Source of the DNA: J027 sp965215855
GTDB taxonomy: Bacteria > Chloroflexota > Anaerolineae > Aggregatilineales > J027
Direction of reading: 5' to 3'
Assembly (NCBI GenBank): GCA_965215855.1
Contig: CBDCER010000003.1
Coordinates: 2,294,001 to 2,358,000 of the forward strand
DNA length: 64,000 bases
This document shows positions 8,731 through 18,492 of this stretch, in pieces. The position numbers were made by a program, and so were the translations under genes. Position 1 is the first letter of the stretch. The number at the start of each line of letters is the position of its first letter. The notes under the pieces are model-generated. The model saw only the letters and a program-made list of their open reading frames with translations, was not told the DNA's origin and ran no database searches.

Positions 8731-9831
8731 TCAGGTGGGGGACCATGCCCGACGGCTGGCGATAGCATTCTCGCGGACTCGGGCAATGTGATCATCGGTC
8801 ACGGCATATTCAAAACTGCGGAAGCCACTCAGTTTAAAGCCGTGTCGTGTGGCGATTTCGCCAATCTCCTTCGCTTTTTCGGCAGCAATGTATTTGCCAA
8901 TACTATAGTCTTCATAGCGCCCTTCGAGCGCCAATGCCATCGTTTCAGCCATACACGCAAAAGCTTTGCCCGGCGGAAACCCAAAATCGAAACCAAAATT
9001 AACCGGACCTGGCACTTCCACCATACCGCCCTCAATCACTAATACATCCTGGCGCTCCTGATATACACGCCAACTGACATCACGGGGTCGTGCTACATCG
9101 CATACCACTGCGCCTGGCTTAATGTGCTGAGGTTGAATGACCGGTCCAACGGCGCTCGTCACGGTCAAGATAAGGTCGGCGTCGTAGATACTGTTGATGT
9201 CTGTACTCATAATGATATGTGCCCACTTGTTGGCACATCGCGCTGCCACCTCCGCCAGCGCGTCCTCGCGCCGCCCGACCAACAACAGTTCCCCCATATC
9301 ATCTGCCAGCAATGCAGAACAGGTACTACCAATGCTGCCAGTTGCACCCACTACCGCTGCCTTGGCCTGCGACAAGTCGATTCCCATTACACGCCCTGAT
9401 TCACGTATCGCCTCTACAGCAATGTAAACGGTATAGCTGTCGCCGGTGGTCACGGGAATATCAAGGTTTTGGGCAATGGTCATGCCTGCATCGCCCACCA
9501 CTGATGTAAATGCGCCTAATCCCAGGATTTTTGCGCCCTTTTTCTCGGCTTTGCGGCCACATGCCACCAGCTTTCGGTACACTTCGTCCACGGGCAGACG
9601 CAACATGGTCGGCGGGGTATAAGGAGCGGCAAAAAACCAACCCAACAGCGGTGTTTGCGTGCTGGATGATACAACGCCAGTGATTTCACTGATATACAAT
9701 GGCGGGAAAAAGCGAGAGAAGAAATTGATCTGGCGTTCACCCAGGATACGACCTAGGATCGGAAATTTCCGCGTGACGTCCTTTTTGATATTGATGGGAT
9801 GGATGATAAAGGCAAAGGTATCCTGGGGCAT
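8731..9831 (-). CDS. Acyl-ACP-reductase-like NAD(P) dehydrogenase
   Basis: A 366-aa protein resembling cyanobacterial long-chain acyl-ACP reductase, which reduces acyl-ACP to fatty aldehyde through a Cys thioester. Shared blocks are GLGAFTSVV, TTGDSYT, the NAD(P) loop VVGATGSIGS, and FACMAETMALALEG followed by the EIATRHGF region. The Cys of FAC is residue 293 from this start, next to the catalytic C294 I recall for the Synechococcus enzyme. The N-terminus FAFIIHPI is family-like. The ATG at 9831 lies 4 bp after the upstream stop; an upstream ATG at 9924 would overlap that gene by 89 bp. A different acyl or quinate-like substrate remains possible. Confidence 0.8.
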   Translation of the reverse strand: MPQDTFAFIIHPINIKKDVTRKFPILGRILGERQINFFSRFFPPLYISEITGVVSSSTQTPLLGWFFAAPYTPPTMLRLPVDEVYRKLVACGRKAEKKGAKILGLGAFTSVVGDAGMTIAQNLDIPVTTGDSYTVYIAVEAIRESGRVMGIDLSQAKAAVVGATGSIGSTCSALLADDMGELLLVGRREDALAEVAARCANKWAHIIMSTDINSIYDADLILTVTSAVGPVIQPQHIKPGAVVCDVARPRDVSWRVYQERQDVLVIEGGMVEVPGPVNFGFDFGFPPGKAFACMAETMALALEGRYEDYSIGKYIAAEKAKEIGEIATRHGFKLSGFRSFEYAVTDDHIARVRENAIASRRAWSPT

Positions 9832-9835
9832 GCAC

Positions 9836-11281
9836 TTATGTCCATTCTTCCAAGAGCTGGCTTTCGTCCACAATTTCGCCACGCATATATAATCGACGGT
9901 GTAGGGCCGAAATTCTGGGGGCAAACATATGATGGTCGCTTTGTTCGTAGCTGATATTTTTCACTACGACCCGACGTTCTGGTGAGGCGACTAAAATCAC
10001 GTCTGATTCGATGGTTCGGGCTGGGTAAACGACCATGCCCGCTCCCAAACGGCAATTATGCCCCACGCACCCGCCAATAACCGGTTGGCGAATATCTTCC
10101 AATTGGCCGGCATAATTAAGTGCTTTGATTGGTGAAGGTAGCAGATTGAAGTCAGTGAATGTCGAACCAGCACCGATAAAACTATTTCGCCCAATGACGC
10201 ACATTTGAAGGCAGGTGTTCTGGGCAACAATGGTGTTTTCCATTAGCAAGGTCATAAATAGTGCAGAACGAAACGGCAGGAAAGCATTGTAGCCGACAAC
10301 ACTCAGCATTAGTTGGCAACCCTGGGCGATGGTGACATTATCGCCGATAGCGCAATTGTCAATGACTACTCCTGGCCCAATGCTGCAATTACGACCGATG
10401 GTTGTTGGTCCCAGGATGACCGCAGACGGATGAATATCTGTACCTGCGCCGACTTTCACCACATGCGAGCTGGAGAGAATCTGTTTCTGTTCCAAAATGG
10501 ATCGCAGTAGGAGGCGTATGGCAAACAGATTGTGGTGCCTGGCATATTCCTCAAAACGGCTGCCAATCGAAAATACACCCAATGGAACCGCTGCGTTGAA
10601 CAAATGCACCCAGCTTTCAATCAATACACAGGTGCGCTCCGATAGATAATGTGTTAAATCCTGTTCGCGCCGCATTCCACCACTGCTATGCTGCTGGCCG
10701 CTGCGTTGGTTACCACTATTGCCCGCAATGTCCAATTTGATGTTGGTCATGCTATCGGGGATATTGTAGTAGCCTTTTTCTATTGCATCAGATGGAATCG
10801 CCACTGGAACCCAGGCATCCTGATCAGCCCAGCCTTGCGGAAAATACCACATTTGGATTGGATAATAATTGGGGCCGCTGATCGGTTCGATCAATTGTAA
10901 ACTGCTGAGAGGCACAGTGTATTTGGCCCATGCCGGATCATCAGCAGGCAGTACCGCCTGACAAGGTTGGCCCAACGATCTGGCGGCTTGTAAGAAATAG
11001 TCCAGGAACGGTTCATCAAAATACAGATTATCCCGATAAACAAAGACTGAATCATCTCCACGCACACCAGGACGTTCTTGTTGCAATACAGATTCCAGAT
11101 CCATAATGCCCGTCAGGTCTTCTTCAACCGGACAAGGTTCTTTCAAACACCGATCCGTGACTTCTTTCTGGTGAATGTGTAGTGTCGCCGGTATCCCGTC
11201 ACTGCCGATTACCGTCAGGTTGCGGGCGGGTTCATTGAAAGGAGATAAGAGGCGATTATCGGTAATCACGAAATTCCGCAT
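9836..11281 (-). CDS. Left-handed beta-helix (hexapeptide) transferase-like protein
   Basis: A 481-aa protein. Residues 1-250 hold a mixed domain without a clear nucleotidyltransferase motif. Residues 275-440 are hexapeptide repeats (IHPSAVILGPTTIGRNCSIGPGVVIDNCAIGD-type turns), forming a left-handed beta helix as in LpxA and GlmU C-terminal acyltransferases. Such helices usually bind acyl-CoA or acyl-ACP as trimers. The gene ends 4 bp before the acyl-ACP-reductase-like gene, so the two are probably one operon and may act on the same acyl or sugar substrate. The exact reaction cannot be named. Confidence 0.75.
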   Translation of the reverse strand: MRNFVITDNRLLSPFNEPARNLTVIGSDGIPATLHIHQKEVTDRCLKEPCPVEEDLTGIMDLESVLQQERPGVRGDDSVFVYRDNLYFDEPFLDYFLQAARSLGQPCQAVLPADDPAWAKYTVPLSSLQLIEPISGPNYYPIQMWYFPQGWADQDAWVPVAIPSDAIEKGYYNIPDSMTNIKLDIAGNSGNQRSGQQHSSGGMRREQDLTHYLSERTCVLIESWVHLFNAAVPLGVFSIGSRFEEYARHHNLFAIRLLLRSILEQKQILSSSHVVKVGAGTDIHPSAVILGPTTIGRNCSIGPGVVIDNCAIGDNVTIAQGCQLMLSVVGYNAFLPFRSALFMTLLMENTIVAQNTCLQMCVIGRNSFIGAGSTFTDFNLLPSPIKALNYAGQLEDIRQPVIGGCVGHNCRLGAGMVVYPARTIESDVILVASPERRVVVKNISYEQSDHHMFAPRISALHRRLYMRGEIVDESQLLEEWT

Positions 11282-11414
11282 GACTGACGTGTCCTTTGCT
11301 TTGTTTTCTTAACCAAGTATCCGGTAGGTTCGGCATTAAGGCAATAGTTGTCTATAGGCGATCTCAGTGTTATAACATGGGGAAACGTATACGTCCTATA
11401 GCTGATAAAACCTT

Positions 11415-13763
11415 ATGGCAATTATCTACTTAACATTGGCCTGGGTCGCGGGTATTCTTTTTACTCATTATATTGTAACCGATTTCCCGTTCGGCATTAT
11501 TGCCTTGATAATTTCAGGATTATTTGGGTTAATCTGGCCCCACGCCCGCCCGCGTGTTGTGCTAATCATTGCCTGTTTAGCATTATTCGCCTGGGGAGCA
11601 TTTCGCTTGGATAGTGCCCGACCGGAACGTTCGCCAAATCATGTTGCCCATTGGAATAATCGTGGCTGGGCAACGATCTATGGTGTGGTCTCGGCAGAAC
11701 CTGATCACTATGATACTTATTCCAATGTCCGTGTCTCTGTTGACGAAGTGTGGGTATTGGGCGCTCAATATCCGGCCAGCGGAACCGTGTTGGTGCGCTT
11801 TGCAGCCCATAGTGGTGTGGTTTATGGTGATCGCATCCAAGCTACTGGCGAATTGCGCTCTCCGCCAGCGGCGGATACCTTCGATTATCGAGAAAAATTG
11901 GCGCGTCAGGGAGTTTTTAGCTACCTGGCTCCTGACAATACGCGTATCTTGAGTCACGATAATGGCAGTTGGTGGAAGGAAAAACTTTTGAGTTTACGCC
12001 ATCAGGCCCGTGAACGAATCGAAGACGCTTTGCCTGAACCCCAGGCTGGATTGCTGTCAGGCATCTTGTTAGGCGACGAAAGCGGTCTTTCTTTCCCAGT
12101 AAAAGAAGCATTCAACACCACCGGCACATCGCACGTGATTGCTATTTCGGGCTTCAACATGACGCTCATCGCTGGAATCATTGCGGGTATGTTGCGTGCT
12201 TTGCATCGTCCTCGGCTGGAAGTCGGTATCGGCGTGGTGATTATCGGGCTTTATACGATTTTTGTGGGTGGAAACGCGGCTGTCGTGCGCGCGGCGATCA
12301 TGAGTATTGTTCTCATATCAGCCCCATTGGTCAAACGACACACTTATGTTCCGGCGACACTGGCATTCACGGCATTGTTGATGAGTCTGCATGATCCCTG
12401 GGTATTGTGGGATATTGGGTTCCAGTTGAGTTTCGCGGCGGTGTTAGGTATGGCGTTGCTGACGCCTTCGTGGGATCGCGCTTTTACCCATTGGCTGGAA
12501 ACTGGATTCGGTGATTCGGCGGGGAGGCAAATGGGAAAGTGGCTTTCTGAACCACTGATTGTCAGTACAATAGCCCAATTGTTTACCTTACCCCTCATCC
12601 TCTATTATTTTGGTCGGCTGTCGCTGGTCTCTCCGTTGGCAAATCTATTGATTGTCCCGGTGCAGGCGGTCATTTTGACTTGCGGCGGAGCAGCGACTAT
12701 TGTCAGCCTGTTTTGGTCACAACTTGGCTTAGGTTTCTATCCGGCAGTCTGGCTGTTCCTGTCGTGGACAACGGGTATTGTGCGTCGCCTTGCCAATTTC
12801 TCTCTGGCATCTATTGAGTTCACGCTGCCACAATGGATGGTGTTGTGTCTGGTGGGTGTGGTGTTGGTACTGATGATTCTGAATGCTACACGCCCCGCCT
12901 GGTACGAGCGTCGCCGTCACCAGATGTTGAAGTTTGGGACACTGTGGATATTACCCGTGATGAGCCTCATTCTGGTGGGAAATATGGTTCAGCAAGTCAC
13001 TAAACAGCCTGATGGTGATTTGCATGTCGTGTATTTAGATATGGGCCAGAGCAACAGTGTGTTGATCGAAACTCCGGATGGGGCGACATTTTTGATTGAT
13101 GGAGGGCGTTATCCATCGCGGCTACTGACAGCATTGGGCGACTATCTGCCGACCAATCGAGCTATTGATGTATTGTTCATCACCAGCGATGAGAATGATG
13201 ACATTGGCGCTTTGATTGATGTCGTGCGACGTTATGATGTCGGAGTAGCGGTGTCGGCAGTGCAAGATAGCCGTGAACAGCGTTATTATGATCTGTTAGC
13301 GGAACTGGTTGAGCGGGATATAGCGTTGGTTGAGGCCGATGTCGGTTGGCGGATCGAGACCGGAGATGGCGTCAAACTGCAAGTGTTGACCCCGCGTTGG
13401 TATGAGGATGTACCCGATCAGGCTGTTTTGCGACTGGACTATGGCGAAGCGACTTTCCTGTTTACCAATCGGCTATCGCGCAACGACGAACTCTTGTTGA
13501 TGGCAAATCGTATATCCTTACGCGCTACGGTATCGCAGGCGGCGGATCATGCTGCTGATAAAAGCAACAGTCAGCAATGGTTAGAAGCGGTTGATCCCCA
13601 GGTGATTATTGTTCAAAATGATCCTGGTAGTTGGGAGCCAGGAGCCATTGCACATGTCATCGCTCGCTTTGAGGGACGACAATTGTATCGAACAGACCGA
13701 CATGGAACCATCGAAATCGTTACAGATGGTCAAGAATTGCGGATTCGCACCGAAAATCGTTAG
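11415..13763 (+). CDS. comEC: ComEC/Rec2-family DNA uptake channel
   Basis: A 782-aa polytopic membrane protein of natural transformation that moves single-stranded DNA into the cytoplasm. It has N-terminal membrane helices (1-65), an OB-like periplasmic domain (70-170), the competence domain with many helices (200-530; ISGFNMTLIAGI is the signature) and a C-terminal beta-lactamase-like domain. That last domain is unusual: the normal DVGQGD motif reads DMGQSN (542-547) and the HxDxDH metal site reads TSDENDD (590-596), so its metal-dependent nuclease function is probably lost. Its stop overlaps that of cmk. Confidence 0.93.
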   Translation: MAIIYLTLAWVAGILFTHYIVTDFPFGIIALIISGLFGLIWPHARPRVVLIIACLALFAWGAFRLDSARPERSPNHVAHWNNRGWATIYGVVSAEPDHYDTYSNVRVSVDEVWVLGAQYPASGTVLVRFAAHSGVVYGDRIQATGELRSPPAADTFDYREKLARQGVFSYLAPDNTRILSHDNGSWWKEKLLSLRHQARERIEDALPEPQAGLLSGILLGDESGLSFPVKEAFNTTGTSHVIAISGFNMTLIAGIIAGMLRALHRPRLEVGIGVVIIGLYTIFVGGNAAVVRAAIMSIVLISAPLVKRHTYVPATLAFTALLMSLHDPWVLWDIGFQLSFAAVLGMALLTPSWDRAFTHWLETGFGDSAGRQMGKWLSEPLIVSTIAQLFTLPLILYYFGRLSLVSPLANLLIVPVQAVILTCGGAATIVSLFWSQLGLGFYPAVWLFLSWTTGIVRRLANFSLASIEFTLPQWMVLCLVGVVLVLMILNATRPAWYERRRHQMLKFGTLWILPVMSLILVGNMVQQVTKQPDGDLHVVYLDMGQSNSVLIETPDGATFLIDGGRYPSRLLTALGDYLPTNRAIDVLFITSDENDDIGALIDVVRRYDVGVAVSAVQDSREQRYYDLLAELVERDIALVEADVGWRIETGDGVKLQVLTPRWYEDVPDQAVLRLDYGEATFLFTNRLSRNDELLLMANRISLRATVSQAADHAADKSNSQQWLEAVDPQVIIVQNDPGSWEPGAIAHVIARFEGRQLYRTDRHGTIEIVTDGQELRIRTENR

Positions 13764-14449
13764 CACGACTCCCATTGCCTAATCTGGTGAAGCACCTCTC
13801 TAACGACAACTTCGATGGGTTTAGCATCCGTTAGAATATAAAGAGCATCCTCGGCACGCCGTAATGGCGAGGTTTCGCGCTCACTATCGACTTTATCCCG
13901 CTGACGCAAGTTATCTTCAATATCCTGCATTTGGACATGTTGGTCGGTTTCGCGTTTTTGTAGATAACGCCGCTGTGCCCGTTCTTGCAGTGATGCATCA
14001 ATGTAGAATTTCATTTCAGCATTGGGTAACACCACTGTCCCAATGTCGCGTCCGGCCATGATAACTTTGCCCTGTTCTGCTACTTTACGTTGGGTGGGCA
14101 ACAATGCACCGCGTACCTCTGGAATAGCTGCGATTATTGAAACCAGGGCTTCCACTGGCCCACTTCGCAATGCATCGGTCACATCTTCGTTGTCAACCCA
14201 CACACTATATTGACGCGTATCATCATCTGGTTCTGGCCGAATCTCGATAAGGGTTTCGTAAGCCAGTTTTTCCAATTTAATTACAGCATTCGGCGAAATT
14301 TGTTGACGCAAGGCGACCAGCGCCATCGCTCGATAGAAAACGCCCGTATCAATAAATAAATACCCTAATTGTTCAGCCAGAAGATAGGAAATGGTACTTT
14401 TCCCAGAACCGGCTGGCCCATCAATGGCAATTACATCTGGAAGTGGCAA
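13760..14449 (-). CDS. cmk: Cytidylate kinase
   Basis: Phosphorylates CMP and dCMP with ATP (pyrimidine nucleotide synthesis, cytoplasm). 229 aa, the normal length. The P-loop GPAGSGKST spans residues 11-19, with FIDTGVFYRA for the nucleoside site and a GRDIGTVVLPNAEMKFYIDA block typical of Cmk. The last codons overlap the comEC stop convergently by 4 bp. Confidence 0.96.
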   Translation of the reverse strand: MPLPDVIAIDGPAGSGKSTISYLLAEQLGYLFIDTGVFYRAMALVALRQQISPNAVIKLEKLAYETLIEIRPEPDDDTRQYSVWVDNEDVTDALRSGPVEALVSIIAAIPEVRGALLPTQRKVAEQGKVIMAGRDIGTVVLPNAEMKFYIDASLQERAQRRYLQKRETDQHVQMQDIEDNLRQRDKVDSERETSPLRRAEDALYILTDAKPIEVVVREVLHQIRQWESC

Positions 14450-14535
14450 ATTGGTAACCCTTCGTCGTTACTCTGTGTCGTCAAAAAAACCTGCACAACT
14501 ATAGCGTCGAACGGGTTGGCTCACAACTTGAATTT

Positions 14536-15846
14536 TCAAACATCTTCCGGCGGTGATGGCTCGGCGACCCAGGCCGCCAGTGCATCGAAATCCGCCTCAA
14601 TCTGGTGAATCTGGTTGGCGTAATGTGGCACAACATGGTCGATAGCCCCACTGTGATAATCAATCACGGCGTTCGGGTCTTTCAAAAGATTGCCAGTCAA
14701 AATTGCCACCACGTCGTCTTTAGGTTTAATTTCACCTTGCTCAACCAGTTGACGCACACCTGCCACCGACGCCGCTGACGCTGGTTCGCAGCCAATCCCC
14801 GCCGCATCAATGCAGGCTTTGGCATCCATAATATCTTGGTCGCTGACGCATACTACCAGCCCGCCCGTGCGCTCGATTGCTCGCACAGCTTTGGGGTAAT
14901 TGGTCGGGTTGCCAATGCGAATAGCCGTTGCGACTGTTTCGGCTCGCATGGTATGGCGTTCCTGAAAATTGTCTTTCCAGCTACGATAAAACGGCGACGC
15001 GCCTTCGGCTTGCACAATGGCAATACGCGGCATCCGCTTGATCAAGCCCAATGTGTGTAGTTCGATAAAGGCTTTCCCGAACGAGGATGAGTTGCCCAGG
15101 TTGCCACCCGGGACCACCACCCAATCTGGTACTTGCCAGCGGCGCTGTTGCAGCATCTCAAGCATAATCGTTTTTTGGCCTTCTAGCCGATAAGGATTGA
15201 CCGAGTTGAGCATATATACTGGTAGTTTATTGGCGGCATCCAACACCAATTTTTGTGCGTCGTCGAAATCGCCGCATACTTCCAGGCATGTTGCGCCATA
15301 GGCTACGGCTTGCGCGATTTTGCCCAGCGCGATTTTTCCTACTGGAATTGCGACTACGCCCTGCAAACCCGTCAGTCGTGCATAGGACGCCATGCTGGCC
15401 GAGGTGTTGCCCGTGCTGGCGCAAATAACTGCATGTGCCCCAATGTGCCGTGCCTGCGTTACGCCACTGCTCATTCCCCGGTCTTTGAAGCTGCCTGTGG
15501 GATTTTCGCCTTCGTGCTTTAATTGCAGCCGTTGATGATGTGTGAATTGCGAAAGCCAGGGCGGGCTGTCGTATAACATGGTATTGCCCTCGCCACGTGT
15601 CACCAATTCCATTGTGTCAATATCTGGCGCGACCAATTCTTTATAACGCCAGACGCCACTGCGCTCCCAGGGTTGGAAGCCGCCCATTCGTTGGTCAAAT
15701 ACTTCAATCGACACCTGTTTGCGAAGCACATCCAGATCGTGTTGTACATCAAGCAAATCCCCACATTTGGGGCATGTATAGAGGCGGGCGTTGCGATAAT
15801 AGGTTTCGCTGCAACCCACACATTGAAGCCAGGTTAAGGGAGCCAT
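14536..15846 (-). CDS. thrC: Threonine synthase
   Basis: PLP enzyme converting O-phosphohomoserine to threonine. 436 aa with an N-terminal zinc-ribbon-like segment (C9-x-x-C12 and C25-x-x-C28), as in plant-type threonine synthases. The PLP Lys is K121 in GSFKDRG, STGNTSAS binds substrate phosphate, and the glycine-rich loop is in the VVPGGNLGN block. It overlaps pheA by 13 bp, so the two amino-acid genes are co-translated. Confidence 0.95.
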   Translation of the reverse strand: MAPLTWLQCVGCSETYYRNARLYTCPKCGDLLDVQHDLDVLRKQVSIEVFDQRMGGFQPWERSGVWRYKELVAPDIDTMELVTRGEGNTMLYDSPPWLSQFTHHQRLQLKHEGENPTGSFKDRGMSSGVTQARHIGAHAVICASTGNTSASMASYARLTGLQGVVAIPVGKIALGKIAQAVAYGATCLEVCGDFDDAQKLVLDAANKLPVYMLNSVNPYRLEGQKTIMLEMLQQRRWQVPDWVVVPGGNLGNSSSFGKAFIELHTLGLIKRMPRIAIVQAEGASPFYRSWKDNFQERHTMRAETVATAIRIGNPTNYPKAVRAIERTGGLVVCVSDQDIMDAKACIDAAGIGCEPASAASVAGVRQLVEQGEIKPKDDVVAILTGNLLKDPNAVIDYHSGAIDHVVPHYANQIHQIEADFDALAAWVAEPSPPEDV

Positions 15847-16685
15847 CGGTCATCAATCCTTGTTGTTGCCGCCGGATAGGAACCCAGAAATTTGACCAGC
15901 GAGGCATGTTGAATCAACCCAGTCAAAGCTCGCGCACAGGCGGGATCTTCGACATGACCCTCGAAGTCTAGATAAAACCAGTATTGCCAGGGCCGGGATC
16001 GCATCGGGCGTGATTCGAGTTTGGTTAAGTTAACCTGGTTTTGGGCAAATGCCCCCAGACATTCATACAATGCGGCTGGAGAATGCCGCACGGCAAACAC
16101 CACCGAAGTTTTTTGTGCGCCATTGTCTCGCTGGGCTTCGTCATGACCGATCACAAAGAAACGAGTCGAATTATAGGGTTCGTCCTCAATGCCGCTTTCC
16201 AGGATTGTTAGGCCATAAAGCTCACCTGCCAGGGCGCTGGCAATGGCGGCTGTGCCCGGTTCGGGATTAGTTGCCAGGTCGCGGGCACTACCCGCTGTAT
16301 CATAGGCCGGAATAGGTTTCCACTCGCGCCGCCGTAAGAATCCCTCGCATTGTGTTAATGCTTGAGGATGGGACTGCACCCGCACAATTTGGTCAAGGCT
16401 AGTTCCCGGTGGGGCTAATAGCATATGCCGGACGCGTAGAATAACCTCGGCCTGTACCCGCAGATCATGTTCCAGCAGCAGTTCATAGCTGTGAGCCACC
16501 GTGCCAGCTAGTGAGTTCTCAACGGGCAGAAGTCCATGATGAGCTTCACGACTGTGTACTGCCTGAAAAATGTCGTCAAAACTATGGCTGGGGAGCGTCT
16601 TGACTGATGCTCCAAAATGTTTACGGATGGCTTCTTCAGAGTATGCACCATGCTCACCCTGAAACGCCACAATGGGCTGAGACAA
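15834..16685 (-). CDS. pheA: Prephenate dehydratase
   Basis: Converts prephenate to phenylpyruvate, the committed step to phenylalanine. The catalytic domain carries FQGEHGAYSE, PVENSLAGTV and YNSTRFFVIG with the Thr-Arg-Phe motif; a C-terminal ACT domain (from about residue 190, ESRPM) gives Phe feedback inhibition. Start choice: AAGGAG lies directly before the ATG at 16691 but at an ideal 6 nt from the TTG at 16685, so I use TTG (283 aa); ATGs at 16691, 16712 and 16721 are alternatives. First gene of pheA-thrC. Confidence 0.94.
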   Translation of the reverse strand: MSQPIVAFQGEHGAYSEEAIRKHFGASVKTLPSHSFDDIFQAVHSREAHHGLLPVENSLAGTVAHSYELLLEHDLRVQAEVILRVRHMLLAPPGTSLDQIVRVQSHPQALTQCEGFLRRREWKPIPAYDTAGSARDLATNPEPGTAAIASALAGELYGLTILESGIEDEPYNSTRFFVIGHDEAQRDNGAQKTSVVFAVRHSPAALYECLGAFAQNQVNLTKLESRPMRSRPWQYWFYLDFEGHVEDPACARALTGLIQHASLVKFLGSYPAATTRIDDRWLP

Positions 16686-16816
16686 AATCATCTCCTTATG
16701 TGCAGACGTCATTTTGACCATTCAACGTTAACATAGTCTATGTGGGCTGACAATGGCTTCGTTTGTTGTTTTGTTTTAGACTTAAATTAAGGAATTAAGC
16801 TATTGAGAGCAAGGTC

Positions 16817-18118
16817 ATGAGTATCGATTCGCCTGAGTTGAGGACAGAGCCACTTTCCAAGTCATTCATGTCTATCGGAGAGTTTGCCCAGCGTGTATTG
16901 TTGTTTGGGGCACTGGTTGTCGGAGCCTTGGCTTTGTGGCAATTGCGTCTGGTATTGCTGATGACGTTCTTGGCAATTATCGTCGCGATTTCGCTGGATA
17001 TACCTGTGCGTCGGCTGCAACGTTATGGTCTTCGGCGTGGACTGGCGATGATGATCGTCAGTGTAGTGTCTTTGCTTGTATTGATTATTCTGATCACCGC
17101 CATCGGCGCTCCGCTCGTGATCCAAACCCAAAATCTGGTTGAAGACTTACCAGGTGCGCTCGAAACCTTACGTGAGGATTATTCTAAACTTGCCGAGGAC
17201 TCGCCCATACTCCCTACCTTTGAAAGTGTCAATGACTTTGGCACAGACAATGAGGGAACAACTTCTAGCCTGGTTTCTACTGACACACTGACAGGGGGGG
17301 CATTGTTGGTCACCAGTGTGGGATCCTTTGTGGTTTCATTGGCGGTCAATTTGCTGTTGGTGATTATCGTTTCTATGTATTTATTGGCTGATCCTGAAAC
17401 CTATGCCAATAGCTTGCTGGCGTTGACTCCGAAGCATCGTCAGAGCCTCATTCTGCAAATTCTGGTCGATTTGCGACAGGCTCTGGTTAATTGGTTAGTC
17501 AGCCAATTGATCGCCATGACGATTACCGGTGTTTTGATCTGGTTTACGTTAGGGATTATCTGGGGTGTACCCAATGCGATTGCGTTGGGTATGCTGGCGG
17601 GAGTCTTAACCTTCATCCCAAACTTCGGGTCGGTCATGTCAGCCATACCTGGTGTGATTTTCACGCTGGCCGAACGCCCCGGTTATGTCTTGCCGGTTTT
17701 GATAACCTATATCGTTGTGCAGCAAATCGAATCGAATCTGATTACGCCTACGATCATCAAACGCCGTCTGCAAATTCCAGCAGCAGCCTTGCTTGTCTTT
17801 CAGGTGATGGCGAGTGTGCTATTTGGCTTCATGGGACTATTGCTAGCTGTGCCATTGTTCATGGTCATTTTGGTGCTGGTGCGCGATCTTTATGTGGATT
17901 ACTTGTTGGACAACATCAATACTTCTATTGAATCCCGGGAATCGGAAGATGGCGAAACGGTTCTACGTGTTACCAGTAGCAAACACAGCACGCGTGAGAT
18001 TCCATTGCGACAAATCTTCAAAGGATCTGGGCCATTCGATCATTCATTGCAGGAAGTTATGCAAACTATCGCCCGCCAAGAACAGGAAATATCAGCCGAC
18101 CTTGAGGATGACATTTAA
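16817..18118 (+). CDS. AI-2E-family (PerM) transporter
   Basis: A 433-aa membrane protein with paired N-terminal helices (28-110), an extracytoplasmic insert (110-175), then a block of five or six helices with the family segment PNFGSVMSAIPGV and the QQIESNLITPTI motif. The family includes TqsA and PerM; members move signalling molecules or ions, and the substrate here is unknown. The C-terminal 60 residues are a cytoplasmic, charged tail. The last 4 bp overlap the convergent 125-aa gene. Confidence 0.9.
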   Translation: MSIDSPELRTEPLSKSFMSIGEFAQRVLLFGALVVGALALWQLRLVLLMTFLAIIVAISLDIPVRRLQRYGLRRGLAMMIVSVVSLLVLIILITAIGAPLVIQTQNLVEDLPGALETLREDYSKLAEDSPILPTFESVNDFGTDNEGTTSSLVSTDTLTGGALLVTSVGSFVVSLAVNLLLVIIVSMYLLADPETYANSLLALTPKHRQSLILQILVDLRQALVNWLVSQLIAMTITGVLIWFTLGIIWGVPNAIALGMLAGVLTFIPNFGSVMSAIPGVIFTLAERPGYVLPVLITYIVVQQIESNLITPTIIKRRLQIPAAALLVFQVMASVLFGFMGLLLAVPLFMVILVLVRDLYVDYLLDNINTSIESRESEDGETVLRVTSSKHSTREIPLRQIFKGSGPFDHSLQEVMQTIARQEQEISADLEDDI

Positions 18119-18492
18119 GATTGATCGTCGTTGAGGAAGACAACCCGTGGTGCTTCGGATGGTGATGCGGCAGGCGTTTCATCAATCTGAGTCTGGTCGT
18201 TATCAAGTGTAGACATCGTTTGTGCCTCTCGCCGGGCATCCTGATATCCCTTTGGGAAATACACCAAAAACAAGCCGATTGTCATCAATAACAACGTTGT
18301 TACAACCACCAACAACGCCACGATGGCTGCCAGTTTGGGATTATCGCTGGGGTTGGTGCGGGCTGTATCGCCAGGAGGCAATGGTCGCGTGGCTTCGGGG
18401 GTAGGGTCATCCTGTGCCTGGGTAACGGAAACGGGCAACAAAAGTAACGAAGCGGCTATTGTAAATAGTATGCTGGTACGTAGCAATTTCAT
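18115..18492 (-). CDS. Small secreted, membrane-anchored hypothetical protein
   Basis: A 125-aa protein with a cleavable signal peptide (about 1-26, ending VTQAQ), a Pro/Thr-rich external linker, one membrane helix (about 54-80) and an acidic cytoplasmic tail. No known domain. Its ATG overlaps the stop of the upstream histidine kinase gene as ATGA, so it is translationally coupled to that kinase and may modulate or report to it. That role is inference. Confidence 0.75.
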   Translation of the reverse strand: MKLLRTSILFTIAASLLLLPVSVTQAQDDPTPEATRPLPPGDTARTNPSDNPKLAAIVALLVVVTTLLLMTIGLFLVYFPKGYQDARREAQTMSTLDNDQTQIDETPAASPSEAPRVVFLNDDQS

